Source: Paludibacteraceae bacterium (GTDB taxonomy: Bacteria > Bacteroidota > Bacteroidia > Bacteroidales > Paludibacteraceae). Taken from it: a DNA stretch of 64,000 bases. Under the pieces are notes generated by a model that saw only the letters and a list, made by a program, of their open reading frames with translations, searched no databases and was not told the origin of the DNA. The DNA is taken from the NCBI GenBank assembly GCA_017467185.1, contig JAFTSS010000067.1, positions 1 to 64,000 of the forward strand, read 5' to 3'. Shown in pieces: positions 35,508 to 45,146 of the stretch; position 1 is the stretch's first letter, and each line of letters opens with the position of its first letter. The position numbers were made by a program, and so were the translations under genes.

Positions 35508-35524
35508 ATAAGATTTCTTATAAA

Positions 35525-35974
35525 ATGGATTATAATAAACTAGATGCTTCTTTTTTGTACTATAAAGATAAAATTCTTTCTATGCGAGTTTCTATGATGG
35601 AAGGTGGTATTATTTATATTGCTAAACCGATTTTAGTATTAGCTATATTAAATTGTATTGATAGAAATTTAATTGTAGAAAATAAAATATTTTATAATAA
35701 AGAGTTAAAAGAAACATATAAATGTTTTTATCAAATACACAAAAAGTACATTCAAGATGTAACTCCTATTTGGAAACCGTTTTTTCATTTAAAGAATGAT
35801 AATTTTTATCATTTAGTGAGTGATAAATCATTTGATATAAAAACACCTTCTAATAAATTTATTATTGAAAATATTAAATATGCTAAGTTTGATGATGAAT
35901 TGTGGATTTTGTTGCAAAATAGCGGATATAGAGAAAAATTGAAAGAAATAATATTCAACTTTTATATAAAATAA
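35525..35974 (+). CDS. Stand-alone ScoMcrA-like N-terminal (sulfur-recognition type) domain protein
   Basis: 149 residues, no signal peptide. KPILVLAILNCIDRNLI (34-50), PFFHLKNDNFYHL (85-97), and YAKFDDELWILLQ (119-131) followed by REKLKEIIFNFY match the N-terminal domain of putative HNH restriction enzymes. That domain includes the one reading phosphorothioate DNA in ScoMcrA. The HNH nuclease part is missing and the gene ends naturally, so this is a reader without a cutter. It sits between brxP (17-base gap) and brxC (5-base gap). I infer that it recognises the mark made with BrxP or links the mark to the other BREX proteins. Local GC is very low (about 20% in the first 60 bases). Confidence 0.65.
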   Translation: MDYNKLDASFLYYKDKILSMRVSMMEGGIIYIAKPILVLAILNCIDRNLIVENKIFYNKELKETYKCFYQIHKKYIQDVTPIWKPFFHLKNDNFYHLVSDKSFDIKTPSNKFIIENIKYAKFDDELWILLQNSGYREKLKEIIFNFYIK

Positions 35975-35979
35975 ATATC

Positions 35980-38900
35980 ATGGCTGAAAGATATAATGAA
36001 ATAATCACACTTCGTTCGATGCGACCTGCTTATAATATTAAAGAAGAGGGTTTAGGTGATTGGAAAACTTTTATAACTAACGATTTGTTTAATAGTTTAT
36101 TGAAAAAAGTTGTTAGTGCAGTTCGTAATAATGACCAAGATACTCATAAACCAATATGGGTTGTGGGTACGTATGGAACTGGTAAAAGTCATGCTGGGGC
36201 TGTATTAAAGCATATTTTATGTGATGAATTGTTAGAAATACAGAAATATATTGATGATGAATATAGAGACGAGGAGTTTGCGATGTTAAAAAATCAGATA
36301 GTTAATTTGCGACAAGAAAAACGTTTGTTCCCTGTGAATCTTTATGGACAACAAAATATTGCGCATGAAGCAGATTTGTCATTGCAAGTGCAAAGCGAGA
36401 TAAAAAAAGCATTAAAAGTAGCAGGGATAGAGTTGACTGTAAAAACAGATTTTGATGCCTATTTAGATCACATTGAGCGAGATGCGGATTTTTGGGAAAG
36501 ATTGATTGAACGTAATGCTGAATTACAAAGTGTTGCTCCTGATTTGAATAAGTTAAAAAATCGTCTTCAAAATGCTGATACCATTGTGTATGGCTATATT
36601 GTAAATGCTTTGCGTGATGGTGGTTTTGATATTCGCTTGCAGAGTTCGAAATTGCAACAATGGATATTTGAAGTGCAAAATGAGATGAAGAAACAAGGAG
36701 TGTATGATGGTTTGTTGTTGATTTGGGATGAATTTACCGAAGTAATGACATCGGCAATTGGTACAAAATTGCTTGTGCAATTACAAGAGATAGCAGAAGC
36801 AATGATGAATCGCGAAAATGACTCTTATTTCTTGTTTATTTCTCATCCATCCGCTCTTAATTCGTTGAATGATCAAGAACGTGAAAAAACAAAGGGTCGT
36901 TATCATTATGTAACTTATAATATGGAACCTGTGAGTGCATTCAAAATTATGACTAAAAAGTTTGAAATTTTGAATTACTATCTTTATGCGCGTAGACAAG
37001 AGAAATATTATAATACAAGGGAGCATATTTTAGATAAGTTTGCACAAGGAAGTAAGGAGACAAAAAGAAATTTGCGAAATTTATTCCCATTACATCCTGC
37101 AACAGCTAATCTTGCTACTTATTTTGCTCGTGAAGCAGGTTCATCTTCTCGTAGTGTATTTGATTTTTTGGCTTGTGATAGAGTGCGTGAATTTTTTAAT
37201 GATGAGAATGCCTATGCTAATCTTATGACTGTTACGGCAGATTTCCTTTGGGATTATGTGCAAGAGTATTTTGAAAGTGACAGTGCGCGTTTTGGCGCGG
37301 TGACAGAACGATATAATTCACATCATTTAGATGTGGAAAATAGAGGATTAGATTATATTGCTATATTTAAGGGGGTATTGCTTTTGAATGCGTTGAATAA
37401 TATTGCAAATACAGATACAGTTACACCAAGTGAGGAGAATATTCGTAGTTTGTTTGAAGGAACATTATATGAGAATTCGGTTCCTGAGGTCTTGGAATAT
37501 TTTAATGAACAAAGTATTATTCAGCGTCAGCCTAATGGAAATTATTCAATATTATTTACAGCATTACCATCAAATGAAATACAAACGTTGAAAGCTGAAT
37601 TGAGAAGTTCTCAATTTTTATATACAGATCAAGTCGCTAATTTTAGAGCTGGACTTTTGGTAAATGTTGCAACAAAAACAATAATGAAATGGTTTAGTAG
37701 TTGTAATCGTCTTTATGAATATAAAATCTTTTCGTTACAAGCTAATGAACATACACTTTTAAGTAAAATAGAAAATGAAAAAAGAAAAGCAAATGATTGG
37801 TGTGTGTTTATTGCTTTTTTGGTTGCTCGAAATAAGATGGAGTATGATGAATTAAATACTATTTCGGAAAAGGCTTATAAAGATTCAAGATTTCAAAATG
37901 TTTGTTTTGTTTTGATCGATAGTCTTTTTGAGGATAAAAATTACGAAAGATTTATTGAATATCAAGCAAATGCGGCTTGTGCTCAGCGACATAATTTGCC
38001 TGATCAGCAACGAACCTACAATAAAAATGCAGAGGATATGCTTGAAGATTGGTTTGGTAGAATGCGTAATGGGAATGCAATATTAAGACTCGCAAGCAAT
38101 GCTTCTGATATGTTTAGTACAATTTTAGTGAGTAGAATAGCAAGTACAATTAATAGTATTGTATCACCTGAGATATTCTCTTCAGGGCCAGAATCATTGG
38201 ATTTGATTAGAACAAGATCTACTACAACATATTGGAAACCTGTAACAGCAAAGTCAACCGTAGATGCAATACTTTCTTATAATACGAAGCAAGAGATTAT
38301 TGCAAAAATTCAAGGGCAAGCGAAACATGCTGAATGGTTGTTGCAAAATAGTGTAGATGAGAATTTAGATTGGAAATCGGATATAGATCCAGAGCATCCT
38401 TTGAAAAAGGTGTGTGATTATGTTGATGAAATGTTGTCTCCTCGACATACTCCTCGCAATCAGGCTTTCAATTTAGGAGATAAACTGATAGGTTTGACAA
38501 AAGCTCCGTTTGGTTTGTTTGCAACATACGCACCAATGGCTATGGTGGCTTTTGCAATGCGAAAATATATTAATCAGTTATTTGATGTTACGGGTAAAGA
38601 AAAAACTGCGCAACATTTGGTTGATGATATTGTGGAGATGTTTAAATATTGGGGTATGCAGAAATCATCAAACAAACTGAATTGTATGTTTGAAAGTCTT
38701 GAGTCGCGGGTTTTGTGTAATGCATTGATAGGTATATTCCAGTTAAATAAATTGAGAAATTATACAGATGTAAGTAGTTTGAAAGATGCTCGTTGGGCTA
38801 TAAGTCATGATTATTCAGTACAAAAGGGTTATCCTTTATGGTCGTTGAAATATTATGAAGGTGTAAGTGCCGAACTTTCAAAATTGGTGGATGATATATT

Positions 38901-39435
38901 TGTTATTGTTTCGGATGCTGATAAAATTAAGGATACAACTTTGCTTAAACAAACAGCCAAACAAATTGATATGATGAAGTTTGAATTAGGTAATTTGTTG
39001 TTGCCTAATGCAAATGCTTTCTATCTTGGATTTAGAAATTTTTTGAAATCTATTCAAGTTGTTAGTGTTAAAGATAATGAAATTGAAGATGTGTTGAAAT
39101 ATTTGAAAGAACATCTTCAATCTGAAGTTGGTTTGTGGAATGAAGTGGAGGTTAAGGATATGGTTAAAGATTGGAAATTATCAACCGTAGCACCAAATCC
39201 TAAGCCGATAACACCCAATGAACCATCGGGACCATATTCAAATCCTATTGACCCAATGCCTAGCACAGCGAGAGTATCAACACACGAGTTGGAAGATAAG
39301 AAAGAGAAGTTGAATAAGCGTCTAGATGAAATAAATCCTGTAGAATTGAAATCGGTTATAAAAGTGATATGCAATAATGCAAATAATAGTTTATTGATTG
39401 ATGAAATATTAAAATATGTATCACAAATTCAATAG
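35980..39435 (+). CDS. brxC: BREX ATPase BrxC
   Basis: 1151 residues, the usual size. Walker A VVGTYGTGKSHAG (63-70 core) and Walker B LLLIWDEFTEVM (~246-256) define the P-loop ATPase, with a sensor-like FLFISHPSALNS after it. The rest is long and helical, with a C-terminal P/S-rich linker and a short coiled coil (~1105-1150). BrxC/PglY proteins are needed for BREX modification and defence. It overlaps pglZ by 20 bases, so the two are probably translated together. Confidence 0.88.
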   Translation: MAERYNEIITLRSMRPAYNIKEEGLGDWKTFITNDLFNSLLKKVVSAVRNNDQDTHKPIWVVGTYGTGKSHAGAVLKHILCDELLEIQKYIDDEYRDEEFAMLKNQIVNLRQEKRLFPVNLYGQQNIAHEADLSLQVQSEIKKALKVAGIELTVKTDFDAYLDHIERDADFWERLIERNAELQSVAPDLNKLKNRLQNADTIVYGYIVNALRDGGFDIRLQSSKLQQWIFEVQNEMKKQGVYDGLLLIWDEFTEVMTSAIGTKLLVQLQEIAEAMMNRENDSYFLFISHPSALNSLNDQEREKTKGRYHYVTYNMEPVSAFKIMTKKFEILNYYLYARRQEKYYNTREHILDKFAQGSKETKRNLRNLFPLHPATANLATYFAREAGSSSRSVFDFLACDRVREFFNDENAYANLMTVTADFLWDYVQEYFESDSARFGAVTERYNSHHLDVENRGLDYIAIFKGVLLLNALNNIANTDTVTPSEENIRSLFEGTLYENSVPEVLEYFNEQSIIQRQPNGNYSILFTALPSNEIQTLKAELRSSQFLYTDQVANFRAGLLVNVATKTIMKWFSSCNRLYEYKIFSLQANEHTLLSKIENEKRKANDWCVFIAFLVARNKMEYDELNTISEKAYKDSRFQNVCFVLIDSLFEDKNYERFIEYQANAACAQRHNLPDQQRTYNKNAEDMLEDWFGRMRNGNAILRLASNASDMFSTILVSRIASTINSIVSPEIFSSGPESLDLIRTRSTTTYWKPVTAKSTVDAILSYNTKQEIIAKIQGQAKHAEWLLQNSVDENLDWKSDIDPEHPLKKVCDYVDEMLSPRHTPRNQAFNLGDKLIGLTKAPFGLFATYAPMAMVAFAMRKYINQLFDVTGKEKTAQHLVDDIVEMFKYWGMQKSSNKLNCMFESLESRVLCNALIGIFQLNKLRNYTDVSSLKDARWAISHDYSVQKGYPLWSLKYYEGVSAELSKLVDDIFVIVSDADKIKDTTLLKQTAKQIDMMKFELGNLLLPNANAFYLGFRNFLKSIQVVSVKDNEIEDVLKYLKEHLQSEVGLWNEVEVKDMVKDWKLSTVAPNPKPITPNEPSGPYSNPIDPMPSTARVSTHELEDKKEKLNKRLDEINPVELKSVIKVICNNANNSLLIDEILKYVSQIQ

Positions 39436-41827
39436 TAGAGAAGAGTTATATCAATGTGTTTGTGATGACAAATCAGCATATGGTATAAATTCGATAACAT
39501 TAAATCGTTATCCAATTAGATTTGTGTTATTTGACAACTTTGATGATTGTTTTGATTTTGTAGATTATTTACAGAGTCATAGGGGAATTCGTGTTGTAAG
39601 CGTTGAAGATTGGATTGATAAAAATTATCCAGATTTATTGATAACTCAAATCGAATTGGCAGACCATATAAAAAACTGCATAAAGAGTATGAATGGAGGG
39701 GATTGTGTTATAGCACCATTCTCTGAGTTGGCACGTTTTTATGATAACGGTGAAATAAAATCTTTTGATTCACTTATAAAGACAATAAAATCAATAGAGG
39801 CAACTTTAGAAGCATGTGAGAAATCACAACGCATATATATTCCTATTGTTGGATTAGAGGGCAAGATGAATTGTTTTATTGGAGATAGTCAAATTACCTT
39901 ATGGAAATTGGAATCGGAGGATAAGGTTCAGAATTATAAATTGATATTTGTGGAAGATGGTGAATGCTACGGAATGAAGGGTATAGAAGATAAATTTTTG
40001 TTTGTTAATTCTGTTAAAGAGTGGTTGAATATTTGGAGAATGCCACAATATCATTCTAAAAGAAATATTATTTGTAATTCTCGTGCTATTTTTAGTAATG
40101 CAAAATATGCTCAACCAGATAATGCTTTTGAATATATTCAAATAAATAATGCTTTTGAATTTTTGAGAGATGCTTTTGAAATGAGTCTTGAAGGTATAGA
40201 GTATGATGTTCGAGATAGGGAAAATTGGATTTTATTGGCACAACAAGTCGATGTTAATAAAGACCAATCTTTGTCTGGATTTATTAGAAGATATTTTAAT
40301 GTTTCAGGTTTTGAAGGTTGTGAGTTTTTTATAAGAATATGGTTTGAACATCGTGGTAATTTTGATAGATGGTTGTTGAAGTTGTATTATACAATTAATA
40401 GAGATGTAGATAGTTATGTGTTGAATATTCTTTCTAAAATAGAAGATTATTCAGATAATTCATTATTAATGCACCTAGTTTTGACAATGACCGAGTTGTC
40501 GCAAGACATAGAAAAACGACGTAAATGTTTGACTTATGCACTAAATAAGGGTGTAAGTTTGCCTGAATCTTTGGAGGAAGAGTTGTTTGTTAAATTGGGT
40601 AATATTGCAAAAACTAAAGGTTATGATGTTGCTTTACAATATTTTACCTTAATATCAAAGAAGGAAAAAATATTGTTGATAAATTGGTTGAGACGAGAGT
40701 ATATATCTATCGCTAGGTTAAAATTTGTATATTCAGACTTATATTATTATTTGCAAGATATGGATTTTTGGGGAGATGATAAAAAAGATTGGGCTATAGA
40801 TTATATCAATAAATATAAATTTGCTAAAGTAAACAATATTTATTCCGACGAGATTAAGTCTTTGGTGGCAAAATATAATGAATCAAGTGTTACGTTTGAT
40901 ACGTGGTATCAATGTTTTGAGAGTGTTAGGTCGTTGATGTCGGCACGTAAAGATATAGATGTTTTTTATTGGATAGATGGTCTTGGTATAGAATGGATTC
41001 CGTATATAAAACAGATAATATCTGAATATAAAGGGAAGAATGTTTATTTGAATGAAACATTAATTGCTAAAGCTTTGTTACCAACTAAAACAGAGAATAA
41101 TAAACTTGATTTACAAAAATTGTGTGATAATAAATTAGAAAAGGTTGGAGATTTAGATGCTTTAGCTCATAAAAACACAAATAAATATCCTGATTTTATA
41201 GTTGAAGAACTGAGTGTTGTAAAAAATATAATTAATGAAATATTATCAAAATATAGTGATAAGAAAATAGCTATAATTTCAGATCATGGTTTGACACATT
41301 TATCCCAATTAGTTGATGGTTTGAATCTCAGTGGCGTGAAATCTGATCACTCAGGTCGTGTTGCTATTGCAGCAAATCATGTTGTTCGTGATAATAACTA
41401 TTTTATTTTAGATGACAATAAAACATTATGTGCATTAAAGCATAATTCTTTGTGTGCTAAAGTGCCAATAGGACAAGGTGCTCATGGTGGATGTACGCCA
41501 GAAGAAGTGTTGGTGCCAATTTTTATTATTTCTGATAATCCTAATAATACAAATTATAATATTAGGTTATTAACACATGAAATTGAGGGTAGTAATCCTG
41601 TCGTAAAAATCCAAATAACTGGTTTGACATCTTTAGATAAATTGTCATTGAAATATGATGATAATATTTATAAAATGAGGCATTTAGATGACGATGTTTA
41701 TGAATCAGAAAAAATGAGGGTGAAAGAAGATTGTAATAAAATAACACTATATGTAAATGGTGTTCCTTATGAATACAATATTTCTATTAATGTGGGTATT
41801 AAAACTGATGATTTGTTTGATTTTTAA
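39416..41827 (+). CDS. pglZ: BREX alkaline-phosphatase-fold protein PglZ
   Basis: 803 residues. The N-terminal ~450 residues are helical and variable. The C-terminal PglZ domain shows VFYWIDGLGIEWIPY (~514-528, first metal-binding aspartate), KIAIISDHGLTHL (~617-629, Asp-His), KSDHSGRVAIAA, and GQGAHGGCTPEEVLVPIF (~685-702, the His-Gly-Gly site). These are the alkaline-phosphatase metal motifs, so the enzyme should be active. PglZ is the signature gene of BREX. Start ATG lies inside the end of brxC. Confidence 0.9.
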   Translation: MYHKFNSREELYQCVCDDKSAYGINSITLNRYPIRFVLFDNFDDCFDFVDYLQSHRGIRVVSVEDWIDKNYPDLLITQIELADHIKNCIKSMNGGDCVIAPFSELARFYDNGEIKSFDSLIKTIKSIEATLEACEKSQRIYIPIVGLEGKMNCFIGDSQITLWKLESEDKVQNYKLIFVEDGECYGMKGIEDKFLFVNSVKEWLNIWRMPQYHSKRNIICNSRAIFSNAKYAQPDNAFEYIQINNAFEFLRDAFEMSLEGIEYDVRDRENWILLAQQVDVNKDQSLSGFIRRYFNVSGFEGCEFFIRIWFEHRGNFDRWLLKLYYTINRDVDSYVLNILSKIEDYSDNSLLMHLVLTMTELSQDIEKRRKCLTYALNKGVSLPESLEEELFVKLGNIAKTKGYDVALQYFTLISKKEKILLINWLRREYISIARLKFVYSDLYYYLQDMDFWGDDKKDWAIDYINKYKFAKVNNIYSDEIKSLVAKYNESSVTFDTWYQCFESVRSLMSARKDIDVFYWIDGLGIEWIPYIKQIISEYKGKNVYLNETLIAKALLPTKTENNKLDLQKLCDNKLEKVGDLDALAHKNTNKYPDFIVEELSVVKNIINEILSKYSDKKIAIISDHGLTHLSQLVDGLNLSGVKSDHSGRVAIAANHVVRDNNYFILDDNKTLCALKHNSLCAKVPIGQGAHGGCTPEEVLVPIFIISDNPNNTNYNIRLLTHEIEGSNPVVKIQITGLTSLDKLSLKYDDNIYKMRHLDDDVYESEKMRVKEDCNKITLYVNGVPYEYNISINVGIKTDDLFDF

Positions 41828-41838
41828 ATTAATATGTT

Positions 41839-43275
41839 ATGAATAAAGATATATTAAGCAAATTGAGAGATGCATTTTCTCCGATGTCTATTTATAAAGA
41901 TGGAAGTAAGACAAATAGTGTGTTCGCAGGAAGAAACTTGCCATCATTTGTTAAGGACTTTCTGATAAAGAAATATTTAGATGTGAATACAGGAGAGTTA
42001 GATGTTGTGTCGTTGAATGAATTTTTGGATAGAGTCGTTCCTTCCAATGCGAGTATAGTTAAAGAACAAATTATTTCGGGAAAGGAAGTATTGTTGTTAG
42101 CTCGTTTTATTATTTATATAGATTTGGTTAAAGGCGAAAAACAATTTTCAATACCTGATTATGGGATAAAACAGCGAGAAGGGATTATTCCTGAATTTGT
42201 TTATTCTAAGCATGCTGGTGAATTGGTTGATGGAGAAAGATGGGGTATTGTTAAATTATGTTTGTTGCCAGATGACGATGGTCGTAAATATCATGTTCAA
42301 ATGGTAGATTATAAGCCATTTAAACCATATAGTTCGGTTGATGTAAATTATTTTGCTGAAGCAAGAAAGAATTTTACAACAGAAGAGTGGATTGATCTGC
42401 TTTTGTCAGCAATGGAATATGAACCAGATGGATTTGAATTTATGACGCAAAAATTAGAGTTTTTAACTCGTTTGTTGATTTTTGTTGAGCCTAGATTAAA
42501 TGCAATTGAATTGGCACCCAAAGGAACTGGTAAATCGTATGTTTTTGGTAATATGTCTAAGTATGGTTGGTTAGTTAGTGGGGGTAAAGTGACACGCGCG
42601 AAGTTGTTTTATGATAAAACAAAACAACAAAATGGTATAATTAAGAATCATGATTATACTGCATTTGATGAAATTCAGACTATTGTATTTCAAGAACCTG
42701 CAGAAATTCAAGCTGCACTAAAATCTTATTTGGAAAGTGGAAAAACAACTATTGACCAAAATGAATTTACATCGGAGTGTGGTTTAATGTTGATGGGTAA
42801 TATACCATTAAATGAATATCATTTGCCAATTTCGCGTAGATATTTTGATTCGTTGCCAGAGAATTTTAAAGAGTCTGCATTATTAGACCGTTTTCATTGT
42901 TTTATAGAGGGATGGAAAATGCCTCGTATAAAGAAAGATATGATATATAATGGTTGGACAATAAATGTAGAGTATTTTTCAGAAATACTGCATGCTATGA
43001 GGACTCAGAATTCTTATGGTTTGCTTTTTGATCAATTGGTGGAATTTCAGAAAGATGCAGATATGCGAGATTTTACCGCAGTAAAAAGGATAGCAACGGC
43101 CTATATGAAATTGTTATTTCCGCATTGGAGAACACTAGAAGATGTTGATAGATGTGATTTTGATAGGTATTGTTTACAACCTGCAATATATCGACGTGGT
43201 ATTATTAAAGAACAATGTCATAATATTGATCCTGAATTTAAAACTACAATGCCTGATATTTGGGTGAAGTGTTAA
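41839..43275 (+). CDS. brxL: BREX AAA+ protein BrxL (short form)
   Basis: 478 residues. N-terminal DNA-binding-type region with FAGRNLPSFVKDFLIKKY, then AAA+ motifs: Walker A LAPKGTGKSYVFG (~227-239), Walker B TAFDEIQTIVF (~275), SRRYFDSLPENF and the arginine-finger region ALLDRFHCFI (~352-361). The protein ends soon after, so the C-terminal Lon-like protease domain seen in type 1 BrxL is absent; a short BrxL of about 450 residues is typical of the type 4 branch. BrxL acts as a DNA-binding motor in phage defence. Confidence 0.88.
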   Translation: MNKDILSKLRDAFSPMSIYKDGSKTNSVFAGRNLPSFVKDFLIKKYLDVNTGELDVVSLNEFLDRVVPSNASIVKEQIISGKEVLLLARFIIYIDLVKGEKQFSIPDYGIKQREGIIPEFVYSKHAGELVDGERWGIVKLCLLPDDDGRKYHVQMVDYKPFKPYSSVDVNYFAEARKNFTTEEWIDLLLSAMEYEPDGFEFMTQKLEFLTRLLIFVEPRLNAIELAPKGTGKSYVFGNMSKYGWLVSGGKVTRAKLFYDKTKQQNGIIKNHDYTAFDEIQTIVFQEPAEIQAALKSYLESGKTTIDQNEFTSECGLMLMGNIPLNEYHLPISRRYFDSLPENFKESALLDRFHCFIEGWKMPRIKKDMIYNGWTINVEYFSEILHAMRTQNSYGLLFDQLVEFQKDADMRDFTAVKRIATAYMKLLFPHWRTLEDVDRCDFDRYCLQPAIYRRGIIKEQCHNIDPEFKTTMPDIWVKC

Positions 43276-43294
43276 TTTATAAAATTTAATTACT

Positions 43295-43606
43295 ATGGAA
43301 AAAAGAAATTTTACAAAAGAAGAATTAGATGTAGTTAAGCATTTAGTGAAAAAGGATTACATTAACAAAGTAACGGAAAAGACTGAAGATGGTGTTTATA
43401 ATTTTCGTGGTGTGGATAATGTGGCTATATGGGGTGCTCATGTAGTTATGACTGGTAAGAAAAAAGTTAAACGTGAGATTTTATTTAATTTTTGCATCGG
43501 TAGTTATAATTTGAAAGAGGGTGGTGAATATTATGCAGATGCATATAGCAGAAACTTAAGAAAGATAACTGATACCGAGGATAAAGATAGATGTAGAACT
43601 AAATAA
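43295..43606 (+). CDS. Small protein of the BREX operon, unknown function
   Basis: 103 residues, starts ATG 19 bases after brxL. It is lysine- and glutamate-rich at the N-terminus (EKRNFTKEELDVVKHLVKKDYI), with a beta-rich middle (YNFRGVDNVAIWGAHVVM) and no recognisable domain. A terminator follows, so it is the last gene of the operon. Its place and AT-rich composition match the BREX genes. I cannot assign a function. Confidence 0.6.
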   Translation: MEKRNFTKEELDVVKHLVKKDYINKVTEKTEDGVYNFRGVDNVAIWGAHVVMTGKKKVKREILFNFCIGSYNLKEGGEYYADAYSRNLRKITDTEDKDRCRTK

Positions 43607-43621
43607 GTAGGATAGTTATGG

Positions 43622-43662
43622 AAATGCCCCTCAATCTTGTGTGTGGATTGAGGGGCATTTTT
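43622..43662. terminator. Terminator of the BREX operon
   Basis: AAATGCCCCTCAATC / GATTGAGGGGCATTTTT. Confidence 0.9.
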
Positions 43663-43683
43663 GTGCGACTTTGTTGAGGTCGG

Positions 43684-43715
43684 GGGCGGACGCTCGAACC
43701 GAGCGTCCCTACATT
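43684..43715. repeat. REP-like palindrome
   Basis: CGGACGCTCGAACCGAGCGTCCCTACATT; nearly the same as the copy at 20297. It marks the right flank of the BREX island. Confidence 0.75.
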
Positions 43716-43838
43716 GTGGACTCGCTTTGCTCGTTGAGGTGGAATTTGATTGTGGGCTTTTTAGAGTCCAGTATTTTGATGTTATACCTGATGGGGTATG
43801 AAATGGTGGTGATATTGCAATATTATATCCGAACGGGG

Positions 43839-44435
43839 TTACTCTTCGGCTTTGAGGTCTTGGATTTGTTGGAGTAGGGTGTCGATGTTGCGGTAGATTT
43901 TGTTGCGTTGGCGTATGCCCCAGATGCCTCCGATGATGCCACCAACGATGCCTCCTACCATACAACCGACGAGCATTTCGGGGGTGTCAACCTTAGTGTA
44001 GATTTCGTAACCAACCCAACAAATCCATACGGCAAACCATGGATAACTGAAATAGTACCATTGGTGGTAGCGACGGCGAGTGCGTAGAATAGTGGTGGCA
44101 GCGGTAACTAAATCGCCATTCAAAAGCTTGTCGTTGAGTCCAGCGTGCGACCAAATGGTGTAGAAGATAGAGATGATAAGAAAGATGCAGGTAAAGAGAT
44201 TGAGCGCTAGGGAGATGTGGAGTATGTAATGGAAATTATAGGCTACTATAGGCGTGGCTATCAATACGCAGATACATAGCCAAATGCCTGTGCGGTTGAT
44301 GCTCGTGATGTGATTGCGGAGCGAATGGCGTATGAGGCGGTCGTTGACGATGATTTGTTGGTTGAGTTTGTTGTTTAGCAATGTCAATTGTTCTCTCAAC
44401 TCTTGCATTTCGTTGAATTCTATATTTGTGTTCAT
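43839..44435 (-). CDS. Membrane protein encoded with an ECF sigma factor
   Basis: 198 residues. N-terminal ~40 residues form a coiled coil (EFNEMQELREQLTLLNNKLNQQ), followed by two helices (~51-95), another at ~130-145 and a glycine-rich helix (MVGGIVGGIIGGIWGI). It lies 15 bases downstream of the sigma gene on the same strand, so it may be its partner or regulator, but it shows no known anti-sigma motif. Family not recognised with certainty. Confidence 0.7.
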   Translation of the reverse strand: MNTNIEFNEMQELREQLTLLNNKLNQQIIVNDRLIRHSLRNHITSINRTGIWLCICVLIATPIVAYNFHYILHISLALNLFTCIFLIISIFYTIWSHAGLNDKLLNGDLVTAATTILRTRRRYHQWYYFSYPWFAVWICWVGYEIYTKVDTPEMLVGCMVGGIVGGIIGGIWGIRQRNKIYRNIDTLLQQIQDLKAEE

Positions 44436-44450
44436 AATAATAAGGCTATT

Positions 44451-44930
44451 TTATTCGTTCGACATATTTTTTAATTCTTCGCGGATTCGTACCAATCGCA
44501 CCGATACATTTTTGACCGAAATGCCGACGATGGCGGCTATTTCGTCGTATGGCACACAGTCCAACCATAGCAGCACGATGGCGCGATCGAAAGGTTTGAG
44601 ACGGTTGATGCGTCGGTATAGCATCTGAATTTGGCGCGAATCATCGTCGGTATCTTTGTAGAGATTGATGTCGATGGATAGTGGCACCGAGTCTTTTCTG
44701 TTTTTCTTTCGTTCTGACGAGATACAAGTGTTTAAACTCACGCGCCATATCCAAGTTTTGACACTACTATCACCTCTGAAATTCTCAAACCCACGCCATA
44801 GGTTGATGAGCGTTTCTTGGAAGAGGTCGTTGACCTCATCGGTGTCTTTCGAGAACATGAAACATACGGTGTAGATGGTGTTTTTATGCTCTCGAACAAT
44901 TTTTTCAAATTCTTTTTCTTTTTCTTTCAT
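44451..44930 (-). CDS. ECF-type RNA polymerase sigma factor
   Basis: 159 residues from ATG MKEKEKEFEKIV; an ATG 13 codons upstream is less likely because MRLTSKNTKFLTT is not part of the family. Region 2 has YTVCFMFSKDTDEVNDLFQETLINLW and WIWRVSLNTC; region 4 has LKPFDRAIVLLWLDCVPYDEIAAIVGISVKNVSVRLVRIREEL, a helix-turn-helix. It directs RNA polymerase to a stress or envelope regulon. The TATCTTTG box at 45010-45017 (minus) is its likely promoter, divergent from the transporter promoter. Confidence 0.92.
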   Translation of the reverse strand: MKEKEKEFEKIVREHKNTIYTVCFMFSKDTDEVNDLFQETLINLWRGFENFRGDSSVKTWIWRVSLNTCISSERKKNRKDSVPLSIDINLYKDTDDDSRQIQMLYRRINRLKPFDRAIVLLWLDCVPYDEIAAIVGISVKNVSVRLVRIREELKNMSNE

Positions 44931-45009
44931 CGTTGTTAGAAATTTTGTGTTTTTACTCGTTAGACGCATGTGTTGGTAGAAAAACTACACAAAATCATAA
45001 ATTTTTTTG

Positions 45010-45017
45010 CAAAGATA
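45010..45017 (-). promoter_or_regulatory. -7 box (TATCTTTG) for the sigma gene
   Basis: TATCTTTGC on the minus strand, about 80 bases before the start codon. Confidence 0.6.
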
Positions 45018-45039
45018 CGAAAATATGAGTTAAAATGAG

Positions 45040-45047
45040 TAACTTTG
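45040..45047 (+). promoter_or_regulatory. -7 box (TAACTTTG) for the queuosine transporter
   Basis: TAACTTTGC on the plus strand, about 100 bases upstream of the ATG; a 7-base tract fills the leader. Confidence 0.6.
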
Positions 45048-45055
45048 CAGAGTAA

Positions 45056-45118
45056 ATGTCAATGGTCAATAGTCGAAAGTCGATGGTCGATAATTGTGCA
45101 TTATGCATTGTGCATTGA
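45056..45118. repeat. 7-base-period tract in the transporter leader
   Basis: TCAATGG TCAATAG TCGAAAG TCGATGG TCGATAA, then TGCATTA/TGCATTG units. Confidence 0.85.
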
Positions 45119-45146
45119 AAAGACTCGCTACTAAAATATTGAAATT

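Noticed and set aside
32116..43840. Integrated phage or conjugative element carrying BREX
   Set aside because: No integrase, transposase, phage or transfer gene and no clear attachment repeats at the borders; only AT-rich composition suggests transfer.
43641..43877. 78-codon plus-strand frame after the BREX operon
   Set aside because: Covers a REP-like palindrome and the antisense 3' end of the membrane-protein gene; no coding features.
45003..45146. preQ1 riboswitch before the queuosine transporter
   Set aside because: The leader is filled by heptamer units and shows no preQ1-type hairpin plus A-rich tail.
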